NCBI GenBank assembly: GCA_903876665.1
Contig: CAIRAY010000019.1
Span: 1 to 59,495, forward strand
DNA: 59,495 nucleotides
Direction of reading: 5' to 3'
From: an uncultured Fibrobacterota bacterium
Lineage (GTDB): Bacteria > Fibrobacterota > Fibrobacteria > Fibrobacterales > Fibrobacteraceae
Made by a program: the position numbers and the translations under genes. The notes below the pieces were generated by a model. The model did not search any database, was not told the DNA's origin, and was given only the letters and a program-made list of their open reading frames with translations. Positions 27,646 to 37,953 of this stretch are shown piece after piece (the first letter of the stretch is position 1; each line of letters begins with the position of its first letter).

Positions 27646-29406
27646 ATGAAATATTCCTCTCTTCCACAAATGGTCCGTGACCGGTTCGCTGAGCCGATGT
27701 CAGGGAGCCTCTTTTCAAGAGGTCACAAAACCTGGGAAGAATGTGCTCCCGCACAATTCATCGATGACCTCCGCAGCATTTCCGCAGTATTTAAAGACAT
27801 GGGGCTATCTGGCTCGCGGGGCACTGGAATTATCGCTCCATCATGTCCTGAATGGATGGTAGCAGATCTTGCGGTCCAGGTTTGCCACTCCTACACTGTC
27901 CCCATGTTTCCCAATCTTTCTCTAGATGCTTTTCGCTACCAGTGCGAAGATGCCGCGGTGGAAACCCTGATCGTCAAGAATCCGACCCAGCTAGATCCGA
28001 GCCTGCGAAAAATGCTGGAAGGCTTCAAACACGTAATTATACTCTCCCCCACCGAGCCCCTTGCTTCCAACGAGTCTTCCTGGAAAGACCTGCTCGAAAG
28101 GGGGCGACACCTGCGAAAAGATATTGGGGATTCATGGTTCGATCAACAGATTGACGGAATCCAGGAAGATGAAATTGCAACGGTTATATATACCTCGGGC
28201 TCTACCGGAGTACCCAAGGGATCCATGATCACCCATGCCAATTTGCTCTTCCAATTCGACAGCGCAAGTCAGCTCTATCCCATTGATCCGCTCAAGGACA
28301 AATGCCTTTCGATTCTTCCTGTGGCTCATGTATTTGAACGCATGGTCGTGTACTTCTTCATGTATTGCCGCATCCCCATTTATTTTGCGGACGACCCCAA
28401 AAATGTCGGGATCTATTTGAAGGAATTACGCCCCACCGTGATCAGCATGGTTCCCAGGATCCTAGAGCGCCTCTATGAAAAGCTGGTTTCCTCGCCATGG
28501 AATACCCACGGACCTAAGCGCTGGCTGATGCAATGGGCCATTCGGCACGCCAAATATTCCGACCCCAGGTATCAATCTGCGTTGCATCGGGTGTTTGATC
28601 GACTGGTGTATTCGAAGATGCGCGAAGCCCTTGGAAATTCGCTGACTCTGGTCATTTCGGGAAGTTCCGCGCTGAATATCGCGGTGCACCGGTTCCTTCT
28701 CAACATTGGCCTTCCCATTTATGAGGGCTATGGCTTGACCGAATGCTCTCCGGTGCTTTCCGCAGAGCATTCCGGCGCCATGAGACTTGGGTCGGTCGGT
28801 CGAGCCTTCCCCGGTGTCCGCTTAAGGATTGGACCTCAAAACGAAGTCCAGGCCAAGTCACCGGGCTGCATGAAAGGTTACCACAATCATCCAGAAACAA
28901 CTTCTGCAAGTTTTACCGAGGACGGCTGGTTCCGTACGGGTGATTATGGTTACCTAGACGAGGACGGATACTTATTTATAAAAGGACGCATCAAAGAACA
29001 ATTCAAAACCTCCACCGGCAAATACGTTTCTCCGCTCCCCATCGAGCAGGCAATCGCCCGCCATCCCCTGATCGACGTGGCCGTAGTGATTGCCGACAAC
29101 CGGAAATTTGCCTGCGCACTTATTTTTCTGGACCATTCCCAGGTGGGGCAAGCCTTGCGCAAAACCGAATACGACCCCGTCAAGGGTTCCCAGTCCAGGC
29201 GGGTCAATGCGAGGATCGCAAGACAGATCCAGCGAGTCAACCGTGGCCTGAACGATTGGGAAAAGATCCGTAAATGGGTGATCGTCCCTGACCCCATCAC
29301 CCCTGAATCCGGCCTTCTGACTCCAACCCTGAAGATCCGCCGCCATACCATTGAGAAGAAATACCAGCTTCAGCTGGAAAATATATACCTGGGACAAACT
29401 GAGTAA
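27646..29406 (+). CDS. Long-chain acyl-CoA synthetase (AMP-forming)
   Basis: Activates fatty acids to acyl-CoA through an acyl-adenylate. 586 residues in the ANL superfamily: P-loop VIYTSGSTGVPKGSMIT (about 180-197), then LPVAHVFERM, YEGYGLTECSPVLS (A5 motif), WFRTGDYGYLDEDGYLFIKGR (A7-A8) and TSTGKYVSPLPIE near the C-terminus. The DxDGxxxxxGR hinge is intact. The A8-A10 region resembles FadD/long-chain enzymes of the FCB group more than acetyl-CoA synthetase. The first ATG of the pair at 27643 may be used instead. A monocistronic gene as far as can be seen. Confidence 0.9.
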   Translation: MKYSSLPQMVRDRFAEPMSGSLFSRGHKTWEECAPAQFIDDLRSISAVFKDMGLSGSRGTGIIAPSCPEWMVADLAVQVCHSYTVPMFPNLSLDAFRYQCEDAAVETLIVKNPTQLDPSLRKMLEGFKHVIILSPTEPLASNESSWKDLLERGRHLRKDIGDSWFDQQIDGIQEDEIATVIYTSGSTGVPKGSMITHANLLFQFDSASQLYPIDPLKDKCLSILPVAHVFERMVVYFFMYCRIPIYFADDPKNVGIYLKELRPTVISMVPRILERLYEKLVSSPWNTHGPKRWLMQWAIRHAKYSDPRYQSALHRVFDRLVYSKMREALGNSLTLVISGSSALNIAVHRFLLNIGLPIYEGYGLTECSPVLSAEHSGAMRLGSVGRAFPGVRLRIGPQNEVQAKSPGCMKGYHNHPETTSASFTEDGWFRTGDYGYLDEDGYLFIKGRIKEQFKTSTGKYVSPLPIEQAIARHPLIDVAVVIADNRKFACALIFLDHSQVGQALRKTEYDPVKGSQSRRVNARIARQIQRVNRGLNDWEKIRKWVIVPDPITPESGLLTPTLKIRRHTIEKKYQLQLENIYLGQTE

Positions 29407-29492
29407 TCTTCGACAAAAACGCGCAAATTCCTGCGCATTCACTCTCGTAAAATCATCAAAAAATCTTGTTTGGGACTTGGCATCTTAATTGC

Positions 29493-29500
29493 TATTGTCC
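29493..29500 (+). promoter_or_regulatory. TATTGTCC -10-like box before the paralogue operon
   Basis: TATTGT with four bases between its 8-base box and the ATG at 29505. A match of moderate quality, supported mainly by its position. Confidence 0.35.
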
Positions 29501-29504
29501 TAAC

Positions 29505-30026
29505 ATGAAGCCATTACACGTGATTCTCTTTCTCGCGCTTTCAGGTCTCGGGGTTTTTGCCCAGGGGACTCCGGATATCCAGTCCCGCGAAAACCGTTTA
29601 TCCATTGGCGTATCCACCGGAATGCTCTCGGGCGTGGCTGGAATCTCTGCACGGTACTGGATGGATCGCTGGGGCATCCAAGCCACGGCTCTTCCTGTCG
29701 TTGATTTCAATTCGGGTGGTGAACGAGTGGTGCTAGGTGGATTGCAGATCATGCGCCGCATCAACCAGGAACCACCTCGCCTGCACGAATCTAGCGGTTA
29801 TGTGCATAGCCTGGCCTATAACTATCTTGGCGTTTCTCTCGCTGACTTAAAGAAGGAATCCGATTCGGCCTACCGGGCCAATTTTATCGGTGGCGGATTT
29901 GGCCTGGAAACCTTCTGGCGAAATTGGCGGTTTTCCTCGGGTGTAGGAATTGTACTGGTACAAAACCCGGATGATGAATTATTGGTGCTCCCCTCCCTGG
30001 ACCTGAACCTTAGCATGGGGATATGA
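29505..30026 (+). CDS. Secreted beta-rich protein, first of three tandem paralogues
   Basis: 173 residues with a signal peptide (MKPLHVILFLALSGLGVFAQG). The mature part alternates in the manner of an outer-membrane beta-barrel or periplasmic beta protein: GVSTGMLSGVAGISARYWMDRW, then IQATALPVVDFN. The pattern SG-x-GISARYW-x4-G-IQATALP recurs in the next two genes, so the three are paralogues. I do not recognise a family. Start chosen from the signal peptide; the upstream ATG at 29466 is not needed. Its stop overlaps the next start (ATGA). Confidence 0.75.
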   Translation: MKPLHVILFLALSGLGVFAQGTPDIQSRENRLSIGVSTGMLSGVAGISARYWMDRWGIQATALPVVDFNSGGERVVLGGLQIMRRINQEPPRLHESSGYVHSLAYNYLGVSLADLKKESDSAYRANFIGGGFGLETFWRNWRFSSGVGIVLVQNPDDELLVLPSLDLNLSMGI

Positions 30027-30619
30027 CCATGAAAATATCTAGCCTATTTCCCATCAGCCTGCTTGCGTTTTCCATGGTTTCAGCAAAAACAGACTGGGTC
30101 CCTCCTGCGGAAGGAACCAGCTATGATTGGCGAAATACCCATTGGTTTGGATTCAATGGAGGAACTATATCCGGACCAGGTTTGAGCTATGAATACTGGG
30201 GCCAATCCAGAGGTCTGAAGGTAACCTTCCTTCCTATCGTTTTAAACGAAACGGAGATTGTCGGACAAACCACTCGGGAAAGACAGACCAGGTGTTTTTC
30301 TATCGGAGCTGCGGGCTTATTTTCCTTCAATACCCCCCCGGCGGTGGAAGCTGGCCGCTTGGGTTTCACGTCTAAACACTACTACTGGTTCCTGGCGGCT
30401 TCCCATGGCGAATATGATGGGGTTTTCGACCTGACCCGGGCGAGCACGGCAAGCATCGGCTTGGGCGCAGACCTGAACCGCAGGGACTCCCGTCTCGGAT
30501 TCATGCTAGGTGTCGGTCCCTATTATTTTCGGCAGTCGTCCGGAGAACTCGGTTTTAAAATGTTGCCCACCTTTGAATTCAGCTGGCACTTCGGTGCACC
30601 ACGGAGAATCACACCATGA
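30023..30619 (+). CDS. Secreted beta-rich protein, second of three tandem paralogues
   Basis: 198 residues with a signal peptide (MTMKISSLFPISLLAFSMVSA). The mature part has GFNGGTISGPGLSYEYWG followed by GLKVTFLPIVL, matching the paralogue pattern. The C-terminus ends in a beta-strand-like stretch with an aromatic residue ([15 protein letters not shown]), compatible with an outer-membrane barrel but not proof. Two starts are possible, 30023 and 30029; the first overlaps the upstream stop. The gene ends overlapping the third paralogue by four bases. Confidence 0.75.
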   Translation: MTMKISSLFPISLLAFSMVSAKTDWVPPAEGTSYDWRNTHWFGFNGGTISGPGLSYEYWGQSRGLKVTFLPIVLNETEIVGQTTRERQTRCFSIGAAGLFSFNTPPAVEAGRLGFTSKHYYWFLAASHGEYDGVFDLTRASTASIGLGADLNRRDSRLGFMLGVGPYYFRQSSGELGFKMLPTFEFSWHFGAPRRITP

Positions 30620-31236
30620 AATTCCTCACAACCATCCTCCTCGTCAGCGCCCTTGGGGTTTCCCTGAGTCAGGCTCAGTCTAAAACACCTCCTGTTTATC
30701 GCACCTATGAGGCCGCCGACGCTCCTCATTATAAAAATTCCACTACCGCAGGCGGATCGGCTGGATTCGTAAACGGCATCGGACTGATGTATCGGCATTG
30801 GTTTGAGCAAAATGGATTTCAGGCTAGCCTGCTACCCATTATCCAAATTGATGGAGAAAACCGGACCCTATTTGTCGATTTCGGAGCCACCTACCTCCAT
30901 GCCCTATGGGAATCCAAAATGGCGGACTGGCTCTATCAACCGACCCGAAGCCTTGTGTATTCCTACGCCGGCCTTCACTACAACCTCGATTCCGAAAAAA
31001 ATCTTGAGTGGGGTTCGGATTATATGGACCACAACGTCTTTGCCGGGGGCGGACTAGGATTCCAGCTGAACATCAACTCCATTCAGTTCAGTCTTGGGCT
31101 AGGTTTCGCAGGGCATTTGGGCCAATACTCCGACTATATCAACAATAGTCCCGGAACCAATGAATCCCCTGATCGTTCCACCCGGGGGATTCAACCCACT
31201 ATTGACGCAACTCTGGGCTATACCTTCGGTTGGTAA
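30616..31236 (+). CDS. Secreted beta-rich protein, third of three tandem paralogues
   Basis: 206 residues with a signal peptide ([21 protein letters not shown]). [21 protein letters not shown] followed by [14 protein letters not shown] repeats the paralogue pattern. It has the [13 protein letters not shown] strand and ends in [10 protein letters not shown], with an aromatic last residue as in many outer-membrane barrels. The three genes overlap each other by four bases, so they are one operon and probably form parts of one envelope structure. A TATATTTG promoter for ilvD begins three bases after the stop. Confidence 0.75.
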   Translation: MKFLTTILLVSALGVSLSQAQSKTPPVYRTYEAADAPHYKNSTTAGGSAGFVNGIGLMYRHWFEQNGFQASLLPIIQIDGENRTLFVDFGATYLHALWESKMADWLYQPTRSLVYSYAGLHYNLDSEKNLEWGSDYMDHNVFAGGGLGFQLNINSIQFSLGLGFAGHLGQYSDYINNSPGTNESPDRSTRGIQPTIDATLGYTFGW

Positions 31237-31238
31237 AT

Positions 31239-31246
31239 TATATTTG
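31239..31246 (+). promoter_or_regulatory. TATATTTG promoter of ilvD
   Basis: TATATTTG fits TAnnTTTG. It lies 25 bases before the ilvD start, leaving a short leader with GTGAGGA (31260-31266) as ribosome site. This gene is therefore leadered, unlike many neighbours. Confidence 0.55.
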
Positions 31247-31271
31247 GGATCTATCACACTGTGAGGATCCT

Positions 31272-33128
31272 ATGCCTGATTTCCGTTCAAAGACTAGCAC
31301 TTCCGGTCGCAATATGGCCGGTGCCCGTTCCCTCTGGCGCGCCACTGGCGTAAAGGACTCCGACTTCGGAAAACCCATCATTGCGGTTGTCAATTCCTTC
31401 ACCCAATTTGTCCCAGGGCATGTGCATCTCCACGACATTGGCCAAATGGTCTGCCGCGAGATTGAAAAAGCCGGCGGAATCGCCAAGGAATTCAACACCA
31501 TCGCCATCGACGACGGCATCGCCATGGGACACGGTGGCATGCTTTATTCTTTACCCAGTCGCGACCTCATTGCGGACTCCGTGGAGTACATGGTCAATGC
31601 CCATTGCGCCGACGCCATGGTCTGCATCTCCAACTGCGACAAGATCACCCCCGGGATGCTTATGGCCTCCATGCGCCTCAACATTCCTTCTATCTTCGTC
31701 TCCGGTGGCCCCATGGAAGCAGGCAAAGCCAAGCTCGCCGACGGCAAGGTGCACGCACTGGACCTGATCGACGCGATGGTGATGGCCGCCGATTCCCACG
31801 TCTCCGACGAGGACGTGGCAGAAACCGAACGCAACGCTTGCCCCACCTGTGGTAGCTGTTCGGGCATGTTCACCGCGAACTCCATGAATTGCCTCACGGA
31901 AGCCTTGGGCTTGTCCCTGCCCGGCAACGGCACAGTTGTAGCCACCCACGCCGACCGCAAGAATCTGTTCATCCATGCCGCTCAGCGTATTGTGGAGATG
32001 ACCAAGCAATATTATCTGGATAATGACACCTCGGTCCTCCCCCGCTCCATCGCCTCGTTCCAGGCCTTTGAAAACGCCATGCGCCTCGACATTGCCATGG
32101 GAGGTTCCACCAATACCGTTCTGCATTTGCTGGCCGTCGCCCGCGAGGCCGAAGTTCCTTTTACCATGAGCGACATGGACCGCCTAAGCCGCAACACCCC
32201 CTGCCTCTGCAAAGTGGCCCCTGCGGTCAGTTACTACCATATCGAAGACGTGCATCGCGCCGGAGGAATCATGGGAATCCTGGGCGAGCTAGACCGCGCA
32301 GGTCTTTTACACACGGGTGCATTTACCGTCCACGCCAAGACCATGGGCGAAGCATTGAATAATTGGGATGTTATACGTAATTCGGATGTAAAAATCCACG
32401 AATTTTTCAAGGCGGCTCCGGGAAATGTCCCCAACTTGGTGGCTTTCAGCCAATCCTGCCGTTTTGAAACTCTTGATCTGGACCGAACCAAAGGCTGCAT
32501 CCGCTCCCGCCAGGATGCCTATACCCAGGACGGTGGCTTAGCGATTCTATTTGGAAACATAGCCCTCGATGGTTGCGTAGTGAAGACCGCCGGCGTGGAT
32601 GCATCCAACCTTACCTTCACCGGAAAGGCTGTTGTATTTGAAGCCCAGGAAGATTCGGTAGAAGCAATTTTGCAAGGCAAGGTCAAGGCCGGCGATGTGG
32701 TGATCATCCGGTACGAAGGTCCCAAGGGCGGTCCCGGCATGCAAGAAATGCTCTACCCCACCAGCTACCTCAAGTCCATGGGACTTGGCAAAGTTTGCGC
32801 CCTATTGACCGATGGCCGTTTTTCGGGTGGAACCTCCGGCCTTTCCATTGGCCACGCGAGCCCCGAAGCCGCCAGTGGAGGAAACATCGGGCTTGTGCAA
32901 ACAGGCGATGTAATTGAAATCGACATCCCCAACCGTAGCATCAACATTGGCATCACCGATAGCGAGCTGGCGACCCGGCGCGAAGCCATGCTGGCCAAGG
33001 GCGACCAAGCCTGGAAACCACTCAAGCGTGAACGCATAGTCTCTGCAGCCCTGCGCGCATACGCAGCCATGGCTTCGAGCGCAGACAAGGGTGCGGTCCG
33101 TGACCTGAGCCTGATTGGAATCAAGTAA
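31272..33128 (+). CDS. ilvD: Dihydroxy-acid dehydratase
   Basis: Branched-chain amino acid synthesis: dehydrates 2,3-dihydroxyisovalerate and 2,3-dihydroxy-3-methylvalerate to the 2-oxoacids. 618 residues and very close to E. coli IlvD throughout: [60 protein letters not shown] (cluster Cys), [11 protein letters not shown] and [14 protein letters not shown]. The [4Fe-4S]-type Cys are present. The start at 31272 has GAGGA upstream; an in-frame ATG at 31230 lies before the promoter and is rejected. Aconitase follows 11 bases after the stop, so the two dehydratases form an operon. Confidence 0.97.
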   Translation: MPDFRSKTSTSGRNMAGARSLWRATGVKDSDFGKPIIAVVNSFTQFVPGHVHLHDIGQMVCREIEKAGGIAKEFNTIAIDDGIAMGHGGMLYSLPSRDLIADSVEYMVNAHCADAMVCISNCDKITPGMLMASMRLNIPSIFVSGGPMEAGKAKLADGKVHALDLIDAMVMAADSHVSDEDVAETERNACPTCGSCSGMFTANSMNCLTEALGLSLPGNGTVVATHADRKNLFIHAAQRIVEMTKQYYLDNDTSVLPRSIASFQAFENAMRLDIAMGGSTNTVLHLLAVAREAEVPFTMSDMDRLSRNTPCLCKVAPAVSYYHIEDVHRAGGIMGILGELDRAGLLHTGAFTVHAKTMGEALNNWDVIRNSDVKIHEFFKAAPGNVPNLVAFSQSCRFETLDLDRTKGCIRSRQDAYTQDGGLAILFGNIALDGCVVKTAGVDASNLTFTGKAVVFEAQEDSVEAILQGKVKAGDVVIIRYEGPKGGPGMQEMLYPTSYLKSMGLGKVCALLTDGRFSGGTSGLSIGHASPEAASGGNIGLVQTGDVIEIDIPNRSINIGITDSELATRREAMLAKGDQAWKPLKRERIVSAALRAYAAMASSADKGAVRDLSLIGIK

Positions 33129-33139
33129 TTCGAGGACTT

Positions 33140-35401
33140 ATGCTATTTGACATTGATATGATCCGTAAAGCCTACGCACAAATTCCTGTGCGGGTTTCCA
33201 TTGCCCGTAAAGTGCTAGGCCGTCCCCTGACTTTGACAGAAAAGATCCTTTATTGTCATCTGGTTCCGGGTACAGAATCCCAGAGCTATACACGGGGAAC
33301 TGATTTTGCGGAATTCCATCCGGACCGCGTCGCCATGCAGGACGCTACCGCCCAAATGGCTCTTTTGCAGTTCACCACTGCAGGCAAGGCCCGCGTAGCT
33401 GTCCCAAGCTCCGTACATTGCGATCATTTGATCACCGCCAAAGACGGAGTCGCCAAAGACCTGCCCCAGGCACTTACCGAGAATCAGGAGGTCTACTCTT
33501 TCCTGGAGTCCGTGAGTGCGAAGTACGGGATTGACCTGTGGAAACCCGGTGCAGGAATCATCCATCAAGTGGTCCTCGAAAATTACGCCTTCCCTGGTGG
33601 CATGATGATCGGGACGGATTCGCACACCGTGAATGCGGGTGGCCTGGGAATGCTGGCCATTGGCGTGGGCGGAGCGGATGCGGTGGATGCCATGGTCGGA
33701 CTTCCGTGGGAGCTTAAGTACCCTAAAATTATCGGCGTCAAACTGGTGGGCAAGCTCAGCGGATTTGCCAGCGCCAAGGACATTATCCTCAAGCTCGCAG
33801 GCATTCTCACCGTCAAGGGCGGGACCAATTGCGTGGTGGAATATTTCGGCGAAGGCGCGCGCTCCCTCAGCTGCACGGGCAAAGGAACCATTTGCAATAT
33901 GGGCGCGGAAGTCGGCGCCACCTGTTCCACATTTGGGTACGACGAGTCCATGGCCCGCTATTTAAAGTCCACCGGTCGCGAAGAGGTGGTGAAAGCGGCG
34001 GAAACCATCAAGGCCGACCTCGCTTGCGACCCCGAAGTGGAAATCAACCCCGGTCAATTTTTTGATCAGGTTATCGAAATTAATCTCTCCGATCTCAAGC
34101 CACACTACAACGGCCCCTTCAGCCCGGACCGCGCCTTTGCGGTGGGCAACATGGCCCAGTCCATTCAGGAATTTGACAGTCCCACTGCGGTTAGTTCCGC
34201 TCTGATCGGCTCCTGCACCAACTCATCATATGAGGATTTGGCGCGGGCTGCATCCCTTTTGCGCCAAGCTATGGCACAAGGAATTACATCCAAGTGTCCA
34301 TTGCTGATCAACCCCGGTTCCGAACTGGTTCGAGCTACGGCAGAACGTGACGGCATTCTCCAAGTATTTGAAGACTTCGGTGCGGTCATTATGACCAACG
34401 CCTGCGGTCCTTGCATTGGCATGTGGAACCGCGCCGGGGCCACAAAGCATGAGAAGAACACGATTGTCCACAGCTTCAACCGGAACTTTGCGAGTCGTGC
34501 AGACGGAAACCCCAATACCCACGCCTTTGTTTCCAGCCCCGAAATGGCCGTTGTCGCAGCACTCAGTGGCAGTCTTCTTTTCAATCCCGAAACGGATTTT
34601 CTGACCAATGCCCAGGGCAACAAAATCAAGCTCGAAATGCCCCAAGGAGAGGAGCTTCCCGCCATCGCCTTCGCAGCCAAGAACCCGGGCTATCAAGGCC
34701 CAGCAAAGGACGGCGCCTCCATTGTGATCGCCATCGACCCCAAATCCGATCGCCTGCAAAAGCTGGAGCCCTTTGCGCCCTGGAATGGCAAAGATATTTG
34801 CAACACCCGCATCCTGATCAAGGCTAAAGGCAAATGCACCACCGATCATATTTCCATGGCCGGCCCTTGGCTCAAATACCGCGGTCATCTGGAAAACATT
34901 TCCGGGAATTTATTGATTGGCGCTGTCAATATTTTCAATGGAGAAAAAAACAAAATAAAGAATCAACTGACCGGAGTTTATCTTCAAGTGCCCGAATCCG
35001 CAAAGGTCTATAAAGAAGCAGGCATTCCCAGCATCGTGATCGGGGATGAAAACTATGGTGAAGGTAGCTCCAGAGAACACGCCGCCATGGAACCCCGGTT
35101 CATGGGTGTCTGTGCGGTGATCGTGCGCAGTTTTGCCCGCATTCACGAGACCAACCTGAAAAAGCAAGGCATGCTCGCCCTCACCTTCGTGAATCCCCTG
35201 GACTACGAAAAAATTCAAGAGGACGACAAGGCCTGCATTCTAGGACTTGAGACCTTTGCCCCGGGCAAGCCCTTTACTCTGCGCCTGGAACATGGCAACG
35301 GAAGCATTGAGGAACTTGCACTGGCCCATACCTACAACGAACAGCAATGGAGCTGGTTCCAAGCTGGCAGCGCCCTGAATGTGATCGGCAAAAATAACTG
35401 A
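33140..35401 (+). CDS. acn: Aconitate hydratase, mitochondrial type
   Basis: Interconverts citrate and isocitrate. 753 residues, resembling eukaryotic mitochondrial aconitase rather than E. coli AcnA or Acn[15 protein letters not shown] and [10 protein letters not shown] carry the cluster Cys residues, [21 protein letters not shown] is the family signature, and [19 protein letters not shown] has the active-site Ser and Arg. GAGGA lies upstream of the ATG. Placed 11 bases after ilvD and probably co-transcribed. Together with KorAB, it fits a citric-acid cycle segment to 2-oxoglutarate and succinyl-CoA. Confidence 0.95.
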   Translation: MLFDIDMIRKAYAQIPVRVSIARKVLGRPLTLTEKILYCHLVPGTESQSYTRGTDFAEFHPDRVAMQDATAQMALLQFTTAGKARVAVPSSVHCDHLITAKDGVAKDLPQALTENQEVYSFLESVSAKYGIDLWKPGAGIIHQVVLENYAFPGGMMIGTDSHTVNAGGLGMLAIGVGGADAVDAMVGLPWELKYPKIIGVKLVGKLSGFASAKDIILKLAGILTVKGGTNCVVEYFGEGARSLSCTGKGTICNMGAEVGATCSTFGYDESMARYLKSTGREEVVKAAETIKADLACDPEVEINPGQFFDQVIEINLSDLKPHYNGPFSPDRAFAVGNMAQSIQEFDSPTAVSSALIGSCTNSSYEDLARAASLLRQAMAQGITSKCPLLINPGSELVRATAERDGILQVFEDFGAVIMTNACGPCIGMWNRAGATKHEKNTIVHSFNRNFASRADGNPNTHAFVSSPEMAVVAALSGSLLFNPETDFLTNAQGNKIKLEMPQGEELPAIAFAAKNPGYQGPAKDGASIVIAIDPKSDRLQKLEPFAPWNGKDICNTRILIKAKGKCTTDHISMAGPWLKYRGHLENISGNLLIGAVNIFNGEKNKIKNQLTGVYLQVPESAKVYKEAGIPSIVIGDENYGEGSSREHAAMEPRFMGVCAVIVRSFARIHETNLKKQGMLALTFVNPLDYEKIQEDDKACILGLETFAPGKPFTLRLEHGNGSIEELALAHTYNEQQWSWFQAGSALNVIGKNN

Positions 35402-35408
35402 CCCTACC

Positions 35409-36482
35409 CTAGGCGGGCCGGGAGGTCCGCAGGGTTTGCACCAGAAGAAACGGCCAGGCAAATAGCAGATAACTGACATCCGCACCGTTTTCGTAAACGA
35501 CCTGATGCAGTCCGACTCTCCAGATCCCTGAGGCCAGGTGCAAAACACCGAAACTCAGCATGACTGCGCTGACGCCCGCCAAAATGCGGTTCGAATTCGC
35601 ATACTGGAAATACCCCCACAACACCGCCCCGACCATAACAAATGCCATGAGAATGGTTGGAGTGTGACTGCCCTGATGCAAAATGGGATTTGCGGAAGCA
35701 AATGCGCTCCAGCCAAACCCCAGAACGAGTGGCGCCAAACACAAAAGAAACACTGCGACCGCAAGGGTCAATTGTCCCATGGCCTGCCTTGGACCCCGTC
35801 GCCAAACCACCCCTCCGAGCAAAAGAAAGGGCGCCACCACATTCAGGCGCATGGCCAGCAACAAGCCCGCAAACAGTCCGAGCCCGCGATGATGGGGGCG
35901 ATGAATGACCAGAAGGGTGAAGCCCAAAGTTATAATGGCATTGAGCACTAAAGTGCTACGAACGGCGATTTCCCAAAGAAGAGGGACATAGCCAACCGAC
36001 CAGACCATTGCATCCAACGCACGATCGGGATAATGCTTGCGTAACATATAAAGGAAGGCCAAAAGTCCCAGGAGTGTTACCCAACCGATATCCCCGAGAA
36101 GGTACCCCGGAAGATAAAGCATCTGATAGACCGGCAATGGAGAAAGAAAACCACCAAAACGGGTACGGGTCGCATAGGGGTATGTCCCTTGGAAAACCGA
36201 ATCCCACCAACGTACAATGGCATCCCAGCGGTCCACCTGAACGGAATCCAGGGGAATCCGCAACCATGCCACCATCCAAAAACACACCAGCAAAGCGCCC
36301 CCAACCCACCACGCCCAAGCCCCTAGCTTGGGCATGCGAGGACGCAGTATCCAAAACAGAGGATAGGTGGCCACACTCACAAAACCAACCGCGGGATGAA
36401 GCCGAAGACCGTATTTCAAAAGGAAGACGGCACCGATCAAAGCCAGGAGGAATCCTGCAGGATCATTTCGAAGGAGTCTCAT
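35409..36482 (-). CDS. Polytopic membrane protein, glycosyltransferase-like
   Basis: 357 residues with about ten hydrophobic helices. The WDAIVRWWDSVFQGTYPYATRT stretch after the second or third helix, with an acidic pair and a YPY motif, resembles GT87/GT39-like polyprenol-phosphate-sugar glycosyltransferases, but no motif is decisive. The start at 36482 gives the natural N-terminus (MRLLRNDPAG) and lies five bases after a TATCTTTA box; the earlier in-frame ATG codons lie in the divergent MATE gene region. It ends eight bases from the aconitase stop, convergent to it. Confidence 0.65.
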   Translation of the reverse strand: MRLLRNDPAGFLLALIGAVFLLKYGLRLHPAVGFVSVATYPLFWILRPRMPKLGAWAWWVGGALLVCFWMVAWLRIPLDSVQVDRWDAIVRWWDSVFQGTYPYATRTRFGGFLSPLPVYQMLYLPGYLLGDIGWVTLLGLLAFLYMLRKHYPDRALDAMVWSVGYVPLLWEIAVRSTLVLNAIITLGFTLLVIHRPHHRGLGLFAGLLLAMRLNVVAPFLLLGGVVWRRGPRQAMGQLTLAVAVFLLCLAPLVLGFGWSAFASANPILHQGSHTPTILMAFVMVGAVLWGYFQYANSNRILAGVSAVMLSFGVLHLASGIWRVGLHQVVYENGADVSYLLFAWPFLLVQTLRTSRPA

Positions 36483-36487
36483 CCCAT

Positions 36488-36495
36488 TAAAGATA
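36488..36495 (-). promoter_or_regulatory. TATCTTTA box at a leaderless start
   Basis: TATCTTTA on the minus strand, then five bases, then the ATG at 36482. Confidence 0.55.
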
Positions 36496-36553
36496 GTATA
36501 CGAGGCGAACCAACTATTCCTTGAAAACCCATGAATGCAGGCAACCGGTTTTC

Positions 36554-36561
36554 TATCTTGC
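36554..36561 (+). promoter_or_regulatory. TATCTTGC box before the MATE gene
   Basis: TATCTTGC with six bases to the ATG at 36568. No ribosome-binding site lies between. Divergent from the TATCTTTA box at 36488-36495. Confidence 0.5.
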
Positions 36562-36567
36562 CCCGGC

Positions 36568-37899
36568 ATGTCCGTCAAAGATCGTAGTTTGTTTTCGCTT
36601 TCGTGGCCCCTTGTGGTCACCATTGCGCTCGGCATTTTTCAACCCATGCTCGACAGCTGGTTCCTGGGTCGCGTTTCTGACGAAGCCGCTGCGGGAGTAG
36701 GATCCTTGGGCGCATTGATCATGACCATGTTCATGGTGTTGCAAGCATTGGCCCAAGCCGGCGCAAGCATTGCATCCCAATTCCTGGGAGCAGGTCGCAA
36801 GAGCCACGCGCGGGCAACTCAAACTTTGGTCATGACGGGAAGCGTGGCCATGGGCGTTGTCATGACCCTGTTGATCTGGCCAATCAAAGACCTCCTGGTC
36901 CGCATGCTTGGGCTTGAGGGCGTTGTGGCCGTTCATGCCGGTGACTTCCTGGGGATATTTGTCCTTGGCATGGTATTCAAGGCCCTCCAGGTTACTTTGA
37001 CCAGTCTGATCGCCTCCCACGGCCGAACCAAATGGAATCTCGGGGCAAATGCTCTATCTCTTGTCATCAATGCGATTCTCAATTATGTATTCCTCGAAGG
37101 CATGTTTGGCCTGCCCCGCATGGGAGTCAAAGGAGTTGCCTGCGCCACTGTGATTTCCTGGGTGGCGGTGGACATTCTGCTGTGGATCATTTTGCGCAAA
37201 GACTCGGGGACCCACCGCCACCTGACCTCCTTACGCCGCGGAATCAGCCTGGTGTTGCCCGATTGGATGCGGATTGGACTTCCTGCTGCGGTAGAACCTG
37301 TCTCCTATTCCGTGTACCAAGTCGTGGTGACCGCATTAATTGTCCGACTGGGGACTCTTTCCATGACGGCGAGAGTTTATGCGGGAAACTTTGCCATGTT
37401 GGCGGTCATCTTTAGCGTGGGCATCGGCATCGGAAATCAAATCCTGGTTGCGCACCTCGTGGGAGCCTTCGAGTACCGCAAAGCCAACCAAAGACTCCGC
37501 CAAAGCTTGGTATGGGGGTGTGGGCTGGCCTTTGGCGTGGCCATTCTGGTGGCCGTCGGTGGGAACTTCCTGCTCGCCATATACACCCAGAATTCCGAAG
37601 TCATCAAGCTTGCAGGCATGTGTCTCTGGGCGGACGCGGTTCTTCAACCTGCAAAAGCTGCGAACATTGTCATCACGAATGCGTTGCGGGCTTCGGGCGA
37701 CTCCAAGTTTCCCGCCATTGTCGGGACTTCCATGATGTGGACCCTAGGACTCGGGGGCGTTGTGGCACTTGGCTACGGCCTGCACATGGGCCTGCTCGGG
37801 ATTTGGCTGGGAATGGCTTTTGACGAATGGACCCGGGCCATCCTCAACTACCGTCGCTGGACCAGCGGGGCGTGGAAAAACAAGGGCGTGGTCCACTAG
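36568..37899 (+). CDS. MATE family efflux transporter
   Basis: 443 residues with twelve predicted helices in two similar halves, as usual for MATE exporters that pump drugs or metabolites out with Na+ or H+. Family text includes IFQPMLDSWFLGRVS near the start, QALAQAGASIASQFLGAGR, NLGANALSLVINAILNYVFLEG, VEPVSYSVYQV and GIGNQILVAHLVGA. The start at 36568 follows a -10-like box; the ATG at 36535 precedes it. The substrate is unknown. It is followed 54 bases later by lgt, which has its own box. Confidence 0.92.
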   Translation: MSVKDRSLFSLSWPLVVTIALGIFQPMLDSWFLGRVSDEAAAGVGSLGALIMTMFMVLQALAQAGASIASQFLGAGRKSHARATQTLVMTGSVAMGVVMTLLIWPIKDLLVRMLGLEGVVAVHAGDFLGIFVLGMVFKALQVTLTSLIASHGRTKWNLGANALSLVINAILNYVFLEGMFGLPRMGVKGVACATVISWVAVDILLWIILRKDSGTHRHLTSLRRGISLVLPDWMRIGLPAAVEPVSYSVYQVVVTALIVRLGTLSMTARVYAGNFAMLAVIFSVGIGIGNQILVAHLVGAFEYRKANQRLRQSLVWGCGLAFGVAILVAVGGNFLLAIYTQNSEVIKLAGMCLWADAVLQPAKAANIVITNALRASGDSKFPAIVGTSMMWTLGLGGVVALGYGLHMGLLGIWLGMAFDEWTRAILNYRRWTSGAWKNKGVVH

Positions 37900-37941
37900 C
37901 CCCATATTTGCTTCTTTAAGAACAGTTCATCCCCAAAATAC

Positions 37942-37949
37942 TATCTTGG
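37942..37949 (+). promoter_or_regulatory. TATCTTGG box before lgt
   Basis: TATCTTGG with four bases to the ATG at 37954. The only purine-rich stretch, GGGGGAA, overlaps the box itself, so both a promoter and a weak ribosome site could be read here. Confidence 0.5.
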
Positions 37950-37953
37950 GGGA

